From: a virus
DNA length: 46,416 nt
Strand: one strand, 5' to 3'
IMG/VR virus record: IMGVR_UViG_3300025132_000068
Span: 1-46,416 of that record
Shown: piece after piece, positions 24,401 to 34,156 of the stretch
Numbering within the stretch: position 1 is the stretch's first letter
Layout: every line of letters starts with the position of its first letter
Translations under genes and position numbers: made by a program
Notes under the pieces: generated by a model
What the model was told of the DNA's origin: nothing
Databases searched by the model: none
Seen by the model: only the letters and a program-made list of their open reading frames with translations

Positions 24401-27400
24401 GGTAAATTATCAAACACAGATTGGACTACCTTTAATTCTAAAACAACCTGTACAGGAACTGTAACAAGTGTTTCAGGCGGGGCAGGTTTAACGGGAACTG
24501 TAACAACTTCAGGCTCTATTTGTGTTGATTATGCAGGTGCAGATAATATAATTTTAGCAAGTCCTTGTACAGCTACAGGTACATTAGATGTCGATGACTT
24601 TATTATGATAAATAATTGTAACACAAATAATGTTACAAAATCAGCTATATCTAATTTACCTTTTTCAAATTGTTCAGGGACTGTTACAAGTGTGGGTTTA
24701 ACTACAGGAACAACAGGTACTGATGTAAATGTATCAGGAAGCCCTGTAACGGGAAGTGGAGATATTACCCTTAATATACCTGATGCGAGTGCAACTTCGA
24801 GGGGTGCTTTAACAAGTACGGATTGGAGTACATTTAATTCTAAAACTACTTGTGTTGGTACGGTTACAAGCGTAGGCATAACAAGTGGTGGTGGTTTAAG
24901 TGTTTCAGGTAGCCCTATAACAACAAATGGCGACATTACTGTAACAAATACAGATAAAGGTTCAGACCAATGCATATTCAAAACTTTTGCAGTTTCAGGT
25001 CAAGATGATATTGTAGCCGATTCTAATAGTGATACGGTTACTTTTGCAGGTTCAGGTATTGCTATAACTACAGATGACACTACAGATACAATTACATTTA
25101 CAGTTACCGATGCAGGTGGGACAGTTACAGAAATATGTGGTGCGGTTGGAACTACAGGAAGTGATTTCAATGTAACAGGCAGTCCAATTACTACAAGCGG
25201 AACTCTAACCTTTAACCTTCCGACAGCGAGTGCAACAAAACGAGGTGCTTTATCAAGTTCTGATTGGAGTTCATTTAATTCTAAAGTAGACGATGTAACA
25301 GCAGGTGCAGGAATAAGTGTAACAGGTTCGGGTACTAAAACCGTTACAAATACAACCTGCATATTTAAAAATATAGCTTCAACAGGTCAATCCACTTTAG
25401 TTGCAGACAGCTTGACTGATACTGTAAATATAGAATCAGGAACAGGGATTTCTATAACTACAGATGATTCTACTGACACCTTAACTATAGCAAACACAAT
25501 TAGTGTATCAGATTGTACAATTTGTATTCAAGCAGGTTCAGGTCTTGGTGGTGGTGGAGATTTTACCTTAAATCAAAGTTCAGGTGAAACTGTAACTTTA
25601 ACAAATGCTGATAAAGGTTCTTCCCAATGCATTTTCAAAAATATAGCTGTTTCAGGTCAAAATACAATTTCAGCAGATAGCAATGCCGACACGCTTACTT
25701 TTGCAGGTTCAGGTATTGCAATAACTACCGATGATAGTACAGACACCGTTACGTTTACAGTAACAGATGCAGGTGGTACAGTAACCTGTATAAATGCAGT
25801 TGCTTGTAACACAGGTTCAGATATTTCTGTTACAGGAGTTCCAATTACATCAAGTGGAGAAATATGTATAAATATCCCTACAGCAAGTGCAACTAAAAGA
25901 GGTGCTTTGTCATCTACAGATTGGTCTACATTCAATAGTAAAACCGATTGTACAGGTACTGTTACAAGCGTATCGGGTGGAGTAGGTCTTACAGGAACAG
26001 TAACAAGTTCAGGAAATATAAATGTCGATTATTTAGGCACAGACAATATAATTTTATCAGCTACAAATTGTGAAGGTTCTACAGCTTCTTCAGGATTTAC
26101 GTTATTATTAAATGATGATTCCACTTGCAATGTTGGAAGATATGAATTAAGTGATTTACCATTTTCAAATTGTGGCGGAACTGTTACAAGCGTAGGTTTA
26201 ACAACCAACGAATCAGGTACAGATGTTTCAGTATCGAACAGTCCAATTACAAGTAGTGGGGATATTACTTTATCAATACCGATTGCAAATGCGACAAAAA
26301 CAGGTAAATTATCTAATACAGATTGGAGTACATTTAATGCAAAAACTACTTGTGTTGGAACAGTAACAAGTGTAGGAATTACAAGTGGCGGTGGTTTGAG
26401 TGTATCAGGTAGCCCAATAACAACAAACGGTGATATAACCGTTACAAATACAGACAAAGGGTCTACTCAATGTATATTTAAAAATATAATAGTTTCGGGT
26501 CAAGACACTATATCTGCTGAAATAAATGATGACAGCTTAACCCTTATTGCGGGTACAAATATGTCTATCTCAACAAATTGTGCTTTAGATTCAATCACTT
26601 TTGCTTCATCAGGAACAACCTGTACAGGAACAGTTACAAGTGTGGGGGTTACAGCAGGTACAGGAATATCCGTTTCAGGAAGTCCTATTACAAGTAGTGG
26701 CTCTATCACAGTTTGTAATACTGATAAGGGTTCAGACCAATGTATCTTTAAAACTTTTGCAGTTTCAGGTCAAGATGATATTGTAGCCGATTCTAATAGT
26801 GATACTGTTACTTTTGCAGGTTCAGGTATTGCTATAACAACCGATGACACTACAGATACAATTACATTTACAGTTACCGATGCAGGTGGAACTGTTACTT
26901 GCGTTTGTACTACAGCACCTTTAACAGGTGGTAATTTTTCTACTACAGGTACAATAGGAATCACCGAAGCAGATACCACAACAGATGGTTATTTATCATC
27001 AACAGATTGGAATACATTTAACAATAAAACCGATTGTACAGGTACTGTTACAAGTGTAGGTCTTACAGCAGGTTCGGGTATTTCAGTTTCAGGAAGCCCT
27101 ATAACAGGAAGTGGGTCTATAACAGTTACTAACTCTGACAAAGGTTCTGACCAATGTATGTTTAAGTGTATTGCTGTAGCAGGACAAGATACTATTGTAG
27201 CTGACAGTAACACAGATACTCTTACAGTTGTCGGTGGAAACAATATATCAGTTTTAACAAATGCTTCAAGTGATACTTTAACTATTTGTACTATATCTAC
27301 CTCATGCACAGGTACAGTTACGAGTGTGGGTCTTTGTACGGGTACTGCGGGTTCAGATGTGAATGTTACAGGAACACCTGTTACAAGTAGTGGAAACATA

Positions 27401-30400
27401 ACTTTAAATGTTCCGACAGCAAGTGCAACAAAAAGAGGTGCTTTATCTTCTTCTGATTGGTCTACTTTTAATTCTAAAACGGATTGTGTTGGAACGGTTA
27501 CAAGTGTAGGTTTAACAGCAGGTACAGGAATTTCAATTTCAGGAAGCCCTATTACAAGTAGTGGCTCAATGACAGTTTGTAATACAGATAAAGGTTCTTC
27601 ACAATGTATTTTCAAATCTATCGCAGTATCAGGACAAAACACTATTACAGCAGATAGTAATGCCGACACACTTACATTTGAAGGTTCAGGTATAGCAATT
27701 ACGACTGACGATAGTACCGATACTGTAACATTTACAGTTACTGATGCAGGGGGAACTGTTACAGAGGTTTGTGCAGTTACAGGAACTACAGGTACAGATT
27801 TTAATATAGGTGGAAGTCCAATTACAACAAACGGAACTCTAACCTTCAATCTCCCTGTTGCTTCGGCTTCTGCTACGGGTAAATTATCTTCAACTGATTG
27901 GAATACATTTAATAATAAAACTGATTGCACGGGAACGGTTACAAGTGTTGCAGGTAGCAATGGATTATGTGGTAGTGTTACAAGTTCAGGAAGTATTTGC
28001 GTAGATTATGCAGGAGTTGATAACATAATTTTATCAGCAACAGATGTAACGGGTAATACTATAGGTTCAACCGACAAATTACTTATTTCTTGCCAATCTA
28101 ATGGTAATGTTGGTTATTATTGTGTATCTGATTTACCATTTTCAAATTGTTCGGGTACAGTTACGAGTGTAGGGCTAACAGCAGGTTCGGGTATTTCCGT
28201 TTCAGGTAGCCCTATAACGGGTAGTGGTTCAATGACTGTTACCAACTCTGATAGAGGTTCTTCACAATGCATCTTTAAAACTTTTGCTGTATCAGGGCAA
28301 AGTGATATTGTAGCTGATTCAAATAGCGACACAGTAACTTTAGTAGGTTCAGGTATTGCAATAACAACAGATGATTCGACAGATACAATAACATTTACAG
28401 TTACTGATGCAGGTGGGACAGTTACAGAAATATGCGGTGCAGTTGGTACTTCAGGAAGTGATTTTAATGTTAGTGGAAGCCCTATTACAACAAACGGAAC
28501 TTTAACATTTAACCTTCCAACAGCAAGTGCATCAAAAAGAGGTGCATTATCTTCTACTGATTGGAGTACATTTAATAATAAACTTGATGATGTAACCGCA
28601 GGAGTAGGAATAGAAATATCAGGTTCAGGAAATAAAACTATTTGTAACTGTGATAGAGGTTCTGCACAATGTATATTTAAAAAGGTAGCAGTTTCAGGAC
28701 AAGCTACGATTCAAGCTGACACAAATGATGACACACTTACTTTTGCAGAAGGTACAGGCATTACAATTACAACAAATGATACAACCGATACTGTTACAAT
28801 AAGCAGTTCAATTATTGGGGATATTACTTGCGTGGGTGCGGGTGTAGGTCTAACAGGTGGCGGTAACACAGGCAATGTAACTTTATGTGTAGATTATGGT
28901 GCTTCAGGTCTTATTGCAGATGCACCATCAGGAAGTGGTACACCTGATGAAGATGATTTTGTCTTAATTGGTAAAGATAGCACAGGTAGTGGTGAAACTG
29001 TTTCTTATGCCCTTGTAGATTTACCATTTACAAATTGTACAGGAGATATAACTTGTGTAGGTACAGGAGTTGGTCTTACAGGTGGTGGCACTTCAGGTAA
29101 TGTTACAGTATGTGTCGATTACGAAGGTTCAGATAATATAATTTTAGCTACTCCTGATTGTTCAGGTGGTACTGTTAATTTAAGTGATAAAATCCTTACA
29201 ACACCCACTACAGGTAGTCAAGCTGTTTGTCAAACACCTTTATCGGATTTACCATTCTCAAATTGTCAAGGTGATATAACAGGTGTTACCGCAGGTACAG
29301 GATTAAGTGGTGGTGGAACTTCAGGTTCAGTTACACTATGTAATGCCGATAAAGGTTCTTCACAATGTATATTTAAAAATGTTGCTTCAGATTCAGGAAC
29401 AGCAGTAGCCGATAGTAACAATGACACTTTATCAATTTTAGGTGGCACAGGGATTTCAACAAGCGTAACAGGTGATACTCTTACAATAACTTCAAGTGGT
29501 ACTTCTTGTACGGGTACGGTTACATCAGTATCAGGCGGTATAGGTTTAACAGGAACAGTTACTACTTCAGGAAGTATATGTGTAGATTATGCAGGTACAG
29601 ATAATATAATACTTAGTGCAACAGATTGTGAAACTACTGCAATTAATGTGTCAAATTATGTAATGATTTCAAATCATACCAATAATGTTGTACAATATCA
29701 TAAAGTAGGAGAGTTACCATTTTCAAACTGTTCAGGAACTGTAACAAGTGTAGGAATTACAGCAGGTTCAGGAATATCAGTTTCAGGAAGCCCAATTACA
29801 AGTAGTGGTTCTATGACCGTTACTAATTCTGATAAAGGTTCTTCACAATGCATATTCAAAACGATTGCTGTTTCAGGACAAAGCGATATAGTTGCAGATT
29901 CAAATAGTGATACGCTTACTTTTGTTGGTTCAGGTGTTACAATTACTACAGATGCATCAACCGATACAGTTACTTTCACAGCCACACAGGGAGATATTAC
30001 AGGTGTTACAGGAACAAGTGGTCTTTGCGGTGGTGGAACTGTAGGAGATGTTTCAGTTTGCGTAGATTACGCAGGTACTGACAACATTATTGCTTGTTCG
30101 CCTTGTACAGCTACGGGTACACTCTCTACAAGTGATTGTATAATGATTAGTAATAATGCTACTAATAATGTTACTAAAGCAACAATAGGTTTATTACCTT
30201 TTACTAATTGTTCAGGAGATATAACAAACGTAATAGCTTCTTGTGGTCTTTGTGGTGGCGGTGCAAGTGGTTCAGTTACAGTTTGTGTTGATTATGCAAC
30301 TGCAAATAACATTGTTGAAGATTCTCCTTACGATGCAGTTAGCACCATACTTAGTACAGATAGCATTCTTGTTCAAAATGGCGGTAGCTGTGTTATGAAA

Positions 30401-32740
30401 ACTGCTGTTTCCTGTTTGCCTTTTTCAAATTGTGCAGGTACAGTTACAAGTGTTTCAGCTAATGCAGGTACGGGAATAAACATAACAGGAGATTCAACGA
30501 TTACCACAAGTGGTGCATTTAGTGTAATAAATACTGATAGAGGTTCGCAACAATGTATATTTAAAAATATAGCAGTTTCAGGACAAAGTGATATTGTCGC
30601 AGATTCTAATAATGATACACTTACTTTTGTTGGTTCGGGTGTTACAATTACTACAGATGCTTCTACTGATACCGTAACATTTACAGCGACACAGGGAGAT
30701 ATTACAGCAGTTACAGGCTCGTGTGGACTATGTGGTGGTGGTACAAGTGGTGCAGTTACAGTTTGTGCGGATTATTGTGGACTTGATAATATAATTTTAG
30801 CCTCACCATACCCTGCAATCTCAGTTAATACAAGTGATAAAATTCTTACCACAAACCCTACTAATACTTGTGTTTATCAAACAGAATTGTCCTGTTTACC
30901 TTTTTCAAATTGTCAAGGTGATATAACAAATGTTTCAGCTTCTTGTGGTCTTTGTGGTGGTGGTACAAGTGGTTCAGTTACAGTTTGTGTGGATTATGCA
31001 GGTGGAAACAACATTGTTTCAGATTCACCTTATACAGCAGTTAGTGTAGTTTCTTCAGATAAAATTCTTGTAGAAAATTCAGGAAACTGTGTTATGACAA
31101 CTAACATTAGTTGTTTACCTTTTACAAATTGTCAAGGTAATATTACTTGTGTAGGTGCAGGTGCAGGATTAATAGGTGGTGGTACTTCAGGAAATATTAC
31201 AGTTTGTGTAGATTACTTAGGTACTGACAACATTATTGCTTGTTCCCCTTCTACTGCTACGGGTACACTCTCTACAAGTGATTGTATAATGTTTAGTAAT
31301 AATGTTACTAATAATGTTGCTAAAGCATCAATAAGTTTATTACCATTCTCAAATTGTCAAGGTGATATAACAAGCGTAACAGCTTCTTGTGGTCTTTGTG
31401 GTGGTGGTACAAGTGGTGCAGTTACAGTTTGTGTGGATTATGGCGGTACGGATTCAATAGTAATGAAAGCACCTGAACTAATAGGAAATGTATGCTCTGA
31501 TGATGTCATGCTTATTGGTAGAGATAGTTCACAATCAGGAAATTCTCAAAAAATAGCCCTTGAAAATGTAGATTTATGTTTATTTAGTAATAGCATTTCA
31601 GGTTTTACAACTTGTTCGGGTACGGTTACGAGTGTAGGGATAACAGCAGGAACAGGAATTTCTGTTTCAAGTTCACCTATTACAAGTAGTGGCTCGATGA
31701 CTGTTACTAACTCTGATAGAGGTTCTTCACAATGTATTTTCAAAAACATAGCTGTTTCAGGACAAAGCAGTATAGTTGCAGATTCTAATAATGATACTCT
31801 TACTTTAGTAGGTGGAACAAATGTTTCGATAACTACAAATGCCTCAACGGACACAGTAACAATAAGTGCAAACGATTCTTGCACAGGGGACGTTAGTAGG
31901 TGTGGAAGCATAACTTGTAACGATATAGCTTTATGGTGTAATAATACGGGTATATATTCTTGTAATTGTTTCACTTATTGCCCTACAACTTGTTCATTAT
32001 TCGTACATGGTGGAAACGGTGGTGTTTTTGCTACTCCTGATAAAAATTGTCCATCTTATTCTTTTATAGGTGATACAGATACAGGTGTTGTAAATTCAGG
32101 GGGAAGTGCTAATCAGATTGGTTTCATGACAGGTAGTAAAAATGCACTAACTGTAACAAGTGGACAACAGCTAAAACTTGATTGCTATTGTGCAACTATG
32201 ACAAGTGTTATGGGTACTTCTATAGACCCTGACCAACAAAACTTCTATCCATGTAATGGTACAATAGCAGAATTAGGGGTAGATAGATGCGGAAATGTTG
32301 CAAGAGGATTTCAAGAAGCAACATGGAAGTTTACACTTGCACAATTAAATGCAGGATTTGGTGGAAGTGGGCAAACACTTCTACAATCAGCAGGTGCAGG
32401 AAAATTTGTGGTGATTCAGGAATCTACCTTTATGGGTGAATTTAATGCTGACTTTAATGGTGCTTCTAATAATATAGAAATAAGACAAGGAAATCAACAA
32501 AATTCAAATGCAACCGTTACAATTTTACCCGCAACTCAACTTAACAATATGGCTACCAACATAGCTACAAATGGTAGCTTTGGTATTTATAGTAGAAATG
32601 TACCTCAAGTTGGAAGGATATTTAAAGCTAATACGCCTACTACAATACACTTAACTAATAGTAACAACTATCCAACAGGTCTAACAGCAGTATATATAAA
32701 ATTGAGATATAGGGTTTATGACCAATCAAAATTCATATAA
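21407..32740 (+). CDS. Giant repetitive Cys-rich fibre (3777 aa)
   Basis: One uninterrupted frame of 11.3 kb. About twenty copies of a module begin CTGTVTSVG and run through GSPITTSG; others contain SATKRGALSSTDWSTFNSK, GSSQCIFK, SGIAITTDD and, towards the C-terminus, SCGLCGGGTSG. GTVTSV and STDWxxFNxK modules are widespread in phage fibres. Repeats are Thr/Ser/Gly-rich and beta-prone. Cysteines recur at fixed positions (QCIFK, CTGTV, LPFSNC), which suggests lateral disulfides or metal links. The last ~140 residues are non-repetitive (FTLAQLNAGFGG to the end) and probably form the head or trimeriser. Likely the receptor-binding spike. Confidence 0.75.
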   Translation: MSIQVSLANDIKVVQGNGLAIFLDSDTNLITLKDTNGCVQALDSYILQEGITEIIAGCCITGGGTSAIVTINHADTSSLDGDYGATGSQNGCYIKSVTVDGLGHLTGVTSANFDTRYLGICACACDSACLNALDPDYYLNFCNFFNVPPLGDITDVIAGDGLGGGGCCGCITLCNTDKGSDQAIIKRIADNSSTVFTASTNNDLFCIVGTGGVSTSISGDTLTISSSTVANNCQIQVSAGTGLSGGGCFNLNQSSNCTLTLNNCDRGSQQNIFKNIAVSGQNTIIAGSNTATLTLVEGANIDITTCTADGSVTISSTQTSPNNCQIQITGGDGLGGSATFTLNQATNGSFSLCNTDKGSDQCFFQNIAVVGSCTITADTNADTVCLSAGTGITLTSDSSQDLITIGTTATGCTGTVTEVCVQSGTTGSDFNVSGSPITTSGTITLNLPIASATKTGKLSCTDWATFNSKTSCTGTVTSVGFCTAEGGTDVNVSGSPITSSGDITLNIPIASATKTGKLSSTDWSDFDAKVDDVTAGSGIAVSGTDTIEVTNTDKGSDQCIFKTFAVSGQNDIVADSNSDTVTFAGSGIAITTDDATDTITFTVTDAGGTVTEICGAVGTTGTDFNVSGSPITTSGTLTFNLPDASATSRGALTSTDWSTFNSKTTCTGTVTSVQIGGGQGIVATGTNPVTTSGTINLAVCLNELTTTTDNDCGCYFAVVDSSGVQSKLCKSNINNSGFNNDAGYTTCTGTVSSVGLSAGTGISVSGSPVTGSGTMTVTNTDRGSSQCIFKCVAVSGQTTIEADSNADTLTFAEGTGITITTDDSTDTITISNEGADGTVTCINFATDESGTNVGVSGVPITTSGTITLSIPEASATSTGKLTATDWSTFNSKTTCTGTVTSVGLTTGTTGTDVNVSGSPVTGSGNITLNIPTASATKRGALSSTDWSTFNSKTTCTGTVTSVGLATDETGTDVAVSGSPITGSGDITLSIPVANATKTGKLSNTDWTTFNSKTTCTGTVTSVSGGAGLTGTVTTSGSICVDYAGADNIILASPCTATGTLDVDDFIMINNCNTNNVTKSAISNLPFSNCSGTVTSVGLTTGTTGTDVNVSGSPVTGSGDITLNIPDASATSRGALTSTDWSTFNSKTTCVGTVTSVGITSGGGLSVSGSPITTNGDITVTNTDKGSDQCIFKTFAVSGQDDIVADSNSDTVTFAGSGIAITTDDTTDTITFTVTDAGGTVTEICGAVGTTGSDFNVTGSPITTSGTLTFNLPTASATKRGALSSSDWSSFNSKVDDVTAGAGISVTGSGTKTVTNTTCIFKNIASTGQSTLVADSLTDTVNIESGTGISITTDDSTDTLTIANTISVSDCTICIQAGSGLGGGGDFTLNQSSGETVTLTNADKGSSQCIFKNIAVSGQNTISADSNADTLTFAGSGIAITTDDSTDTVTFTVTDAGGTVTCINAVACNTGSDISVTGVPITSSGEICINIPTASATKRGALSSTDWSTFNSKTDCTGTVTSVSGGVGLTGTVTSSGNINVDYLGTDNIILSATNCEGSTASSGFTLLLNDDSTCNVGRYELSDLPFSNCGGTVTSVGLTTNESGTDVSVSNSPITSSGDITLSIPIANATKTGKLSNTDWSTFNAKTTCVGTVTSVGITSGGGLSVSGSPITTNGDITVTNTDKGSTQCIFKNIIVSGQDTISAEINDDSLTLIAGTNMSISTNCALDSITFASSGTTCTGTVTSVGVTAGTGISVSGSPITSSGSITVCNTDKGSDQCIFKTFAVSGQDDIVADSNSDTVTFAGSGIAITTDDTTDTITFTVTDAGGTVTCVCTTAPLTGGNFSTTGTIGITEADTTTDGYLSSTDWNTFNNKTDCTGTVTSVGLTAGSGISVSGSPITGSGSITVTNSDKGSDQCMFKCIAVAGQDTIVADSNTDTLTVVGGNNISVLTNASSDTLTICTISTSCTGTVTSVGLCTGTAGSDVNVTGTPVTSSGNITLNVPTASATKRGALSSSDWSTFNSKTDCVGTVTSVGLTAGTGISISGSPITSSGSMTVCNTDKGSSQCIFKSIAVSGQNTITADSNADTLTFEGSGIAITTDDSTDTVTFTVTDAGGTVTEVCAVTGTTGTDFNIGGSPITTNGTLTFNLPVASASATGKLSSTDWNTFNNKTDCTGTVTSVAGSNGLCGSVTSSGSICVDYAGVDNIILSATDVTGNTIGSTDKLLISCQSNGNVGYYCVSDLPFSNCSGTVTSVGLTAGSGISVSGSPITGSGSMTVTNSDRGSSQCIFKTFAVSGQSDIVADSNSDTVTLVGSGIAITTDDSTDTITFTVTDAGGTVTEICGAVGTSGSDFNVSGSPITTNGTLTFNLPTASASKRGALSSTDWSTFNNKLDDVTAGVGIEISGSGNKTICNCDRGSAQCIFKKVAVSGQATIQADTNDDTLTFAEGTGITITTNDTTDTVTISSSIIGDITCVGAGVGLTGGGNTGNVTLCVDYGASGLIADAPSGSGTPDEDDFVLIGKDSTGSGETVSYALVDLPFTNCTGDITCVGTGVGLTGGGTSGNVTVCVDYEGSDNIILATPDCSGGTVNLSDKILTTPTTGSQAVCQTPLSDLPFSNCQGDITGVTAGTGLSGGGTSGSVTLCNADKGSSQCIFKNVASDSGTAVADSNNDTLSILGGTGISTSVTGDTLTITSSGTSCTGTVTSVSGGIGLTGTVTTSGSICVDYAGTDNIILSATDCETTAINVSNYVMISNHTNNVVQYHKVGELPFSNCSGTVTSVGITAGSGISVSGSPITSSGSMTVTNSDKGSSQCIFKTIAVSGQSDIVADSNSDTLTFVGSGVTITTDASTDTVTFTATQGDITGVTGTSGLCGGGTVGDVSVCVDYAGTDNIIACSPCTATGTLSTSDCIMISNNATNNVTKATIGLLPFTNCSGDITNVIASCGLCGGGASGSVTVCVDYATANNIVEDSPYDAVSTILSTDSILVQNGGSCVMKTAVSCLPFSNCAGTVTSVSANAGTGINITGDSTITTSGAFSVINTDRGSQQCIFKNIAVSGQSDIVADSNNDTLTFVGSGVTITTDASTDTVTFTATQGDITAVTGSCGLCGGGTSGAVTVCADYCGLDNIILASPYPAISVNTSDKILTTNPTNTCVYQTELSCLPFSNCQGDITNVSASCGLCGGGTSGSVTVCVDYAGGNNIVSDSPYTAVSVVSSDKILVENSGNCVMTTNISCLPFTNCQGNITCVGAGAGLIGGGTSGNITVCVDYLGTDNIIACSPSTATGTLSTSDCIMFSNNVTNNVAKASISLLPFSNCQGDITSVTASCGLCGGGTSGAVTVCVDYGGTDSIVMKAPELIGNVCSDDVMLIGRDSSQSGNSQKIALENVDLCLFSNSISGFTTCSGTVTSVGITAGTGISVSSSPITSSGSMTVTNSDRGSSQCIFKNIAVSGQSSIVADSNNDTLTLVGGTNVSITTNASTDTVTISANDSCTGDVSRCGSITCNDIALWCNNTGIYSCNCFTYCPTTCSLFVHGGNGGVFATPDKNCPSYSFIGDTDTGVVNSGGSANQIGFMTGSKNALTVTSGQQLKLDCYCATMTSVMGTSIDPDQQNFYPCNGTIAELGVDRCGNVARGFQEATWKFTLAQLNAGFGGSGQTLLQSAGAGKFVVIQESTFMGEFNADFNGASNNIEIRQGNQQNSNATVTILPATQLNNMATNIATNGSFGIYSRNVPQVGRIFKANTPTTIHLTNSNNYPTGLTAVYIKLRYRVYDQSKFI
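24961..25120 (+). repeat. Near-identical DNA repeat inside the fibre gene, copy 1
   Basis: This ~160-base block recurs at 26731-26890, exactly 1770 bases (590 codons) downstream, with about seven differences. Other modules of the gene are far more diverged, so this pair points to recent duplication or gene conversion within the fibre. Confidence 0.75.
26731..26890 (+). repeat. Near-identical DNA repeat inside the fibre gene, copy 2
   Basis: Second copy of the block at 24961. Both encode DQCIFKTFAVSGQDDIVAD and the following DTVTF/SGIAITTDD segments. The similarity falls off sharply after GATGCAGGTGG, where the two modules continue into different sequences. Confidence 0.75.
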
Positions 32741-32770
32741 AAATTATTTTTTTTATTTATTATAATAAAA
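32739..32770 (+). promoter_or_regulatory. AT-rich hairpin region between fibre and APS kinase genes
   Basis: The gap 32741-32829 contains AAAAATTATTTT at 32739-32750 and an inverted repeat (TTTTATT at 32751-32757, AATAAAA at 32764-32770). TAAATTG at 32778 is a weak -7 candidate. The hairpin closely resembles the one before the capsid operon (11522-11541), so this is probably a promoter region for 32830-34154, or a combined weak terminator and promoter. Confidence 0.4.
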
Positions 32771-32829
32771 ATTTTCTTAAATTGTGCATCTCTAAAAAGA
32801 ACATTAGAAACTAATTTAAAATTCAAAAT

Positions 32830-33279
32830 ATGATTTATTGGTTCACAGGACAACCTGCTCATGGTAAAACTACCCTTGCAAGAAAACTAATGAAATATCA
32901 CAAAGATATTTATGATAATAAAATCAAAAGCATTTCTATTGATGGCGATGATTTAAGAGAGGTTTTTAGTAACAAAGATTACAGCGAAAAAGGAAGAAGA
33001 AAAAACATAAAATTAGCACAAGATTTGGCTTTGTTTATGCACCATAAGGGTTATGATGTATATGTTTCTTTGGTAACTCCATTTATAGATATGAGAGAAG
33101 ATTTCAAACAATTAATGAAATCTGAAATTAAAGAATTTTACATTTATTGTAGTAAAGAAAGGGAAAGAGAAATGTATAAAGTTAAAGATTATCAGCCACC
33201 AAAAGATAACTTTACTTTGATAGATACTACTGAAGATAGTGTAGAAAAATCTCTTTTTAAAATTTTACAAAATATATGA
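32830..33279 (+). CDS. APS kinase-like P-loop kinase
   Basis: 149 residues. The P-loop GQPAHGKTT is followed by SIDGDDLREVF and YSEKGRRKNIKLAQDLA, the core signature of adenylylsulfate kinase (CysC), and by a VSLVTPF segment. It is shorter than typical CysC (about 170-200 residues), and the C-terminal lid region is reduced. It overlaps the glycosyltransferase gene by 4 bases (ATGA), so the pair may modify surface glycan or another small alcohol rather than serve host sulfate metabolism. Confidence 0.7.
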   Translation: MIYWFTGQPAHGKTTLARKLMKYHKDIYDNKIKSISIDGDDLREVFSNKDYSEKGRRKNIKLAQDLALFMHHKGYDVYVSLVTPFIDMREDFKQLMKSEIKEFYIYCSKEREREMYKVKDYQPPKDNFTLIDTTEDSVEKSLFKILQNI

Positions 33280-34154
33280 ATATAATACTGAACATTCAGG
33301 GCGGTCTTGGTAAAAACATTTTAGCAACAGCTTTAGTTAAAGGAATTAAGAAAAGATACCCTAACTCTTTCCTTATTGTTATAAGTGGCTATCCTGATGT
33401 GTTTTTAAATAATCCATCTGTGAGCAAATGTTTAAGGCATGACCAACAGGTAGGCATTTATAATAAATACATTAAAAACCACGAAACTAAATTTTTTATT
33501 ATTGACCCTTACATGACGAGTGATTTTCAAAATGGAAAAGGACATTTGTTAAAAATTTGGTTTGAATTGTGTGGTCTAAACTATAAGGGTGAACAACCTC
33601 AATTTTTTCTTTCCAAAGTCGAAAAACAGTATTATAAAACAGCATATCCAACAACAAAACCAATTTTAGCTATTCAACCTAACGGTGGGGCTAAAAATCA
33701 GGGTATGTATTATAATTGGGCAAGAGATATTCCTGAAGTTATTACTACAAAAATTATAAATAAATTTAAAAACGATTATCAGATTGTTCATATAAAACGT
33801 CAAGACCAAATGTCTTTTACAAATACTACACAGGCTTTAGACAGTTTTAGAAGCATTGCATATTTAATATCCATATCTGAAAAGTGTTTATTTATTGATA
33901 GCTTTGCACAGCACTTAGCTAAAGCTGTTAATAAAAAAGCTGTTGTGCTTTGGTCAGCAACAGAGCCTGAAATGTTTGGTTACGATTCACATATAAACAT
34001 AAAAGCAAACAAATACACAAAAGAACCACAATATAATCATGGACACTATAAGCCTTTTGAACTTGTTGAACCAATAGAAAAATGTCCTTATCAAGATTTA
34101 TCTGAAATTTTTGATTATAATTTAGTTTATAATAAACTTTATTCGTATAATTAG
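33276..34154 (+). CDS. GT9/heptosyltransferase-like glycosyltransferase
   Basis: 292 residues. An N-terminal ILNIQGGLGKNILATALVKG resembles the GGxGD-type acceptor-domain start of glycosyltransferase family 9, and a C-terminal domain has ILAIQPNGG and the later segment CLFIDSFAQHLAKAVNKKAV, typical of the nucleotide-sugar-binding half (D-S/T-x-x-x-H). Coupled to the APS-kinase-like gene. It could glycosylate the fibre or alter host LPS. No signal peptide, so cytoplasmic. Confidence 0.6.
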   Translation: MNIILNIQGGLGKNILATALVKGIKKRYPNSFLIVISGYPDVFLNNPSVSKCLRHDQQVGIYNKYIKNHETKFFIIDPYMTSDFQNGKGHLLKIWFELCGLNYKGEQPQFFLSKVEKQYYKTAYPTTKPILAIQPNGGAKNQGMYYNWARDIPEVITTKIINKFKNDYQIVHIKRQDQMSFTNTTQALDSFRSIAYLISISEKCLFIDSFAQHLAKAVNKKAVVLWSATEPEMFGYDSHINIKANKYTKEPQYNHGHYKPFELVEPIEKCPYQDLSEIFDYNLVYNKLYSYN

Positions 34155-34156
34155 TT

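Noticed and set aside
26601-26786. Plus-strand frame inside the fibre gene (Gln/Val-rich)
   Set aside because: Out-of-frame reading of repeat DNA; the composition is an artefact of the repeat codons.
22603-31974. Long open frames on the minus strand opposite the fibre gene
   Set aside because: They follow the repeats of the plus-strand gene, share its periodicity and are rich in Val/Pro/Ser from reverse-complemented Thr/Gly codons. No independent start, spacing or family is visible.
21407-32740. CRISPR-like or satellite repeat array
   Set aside because: The repetition is of coding modules in one frame with varied spacing and third-base differences, so it is a repeat protein rather than an array.
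32830-34154. Sulfate assimilation operon of a host
   Set aside because: Only one shortened APS-kinase-like gene is present, with no sulfurylase or PAPS reductase, and it is embedded between viral structural genes.
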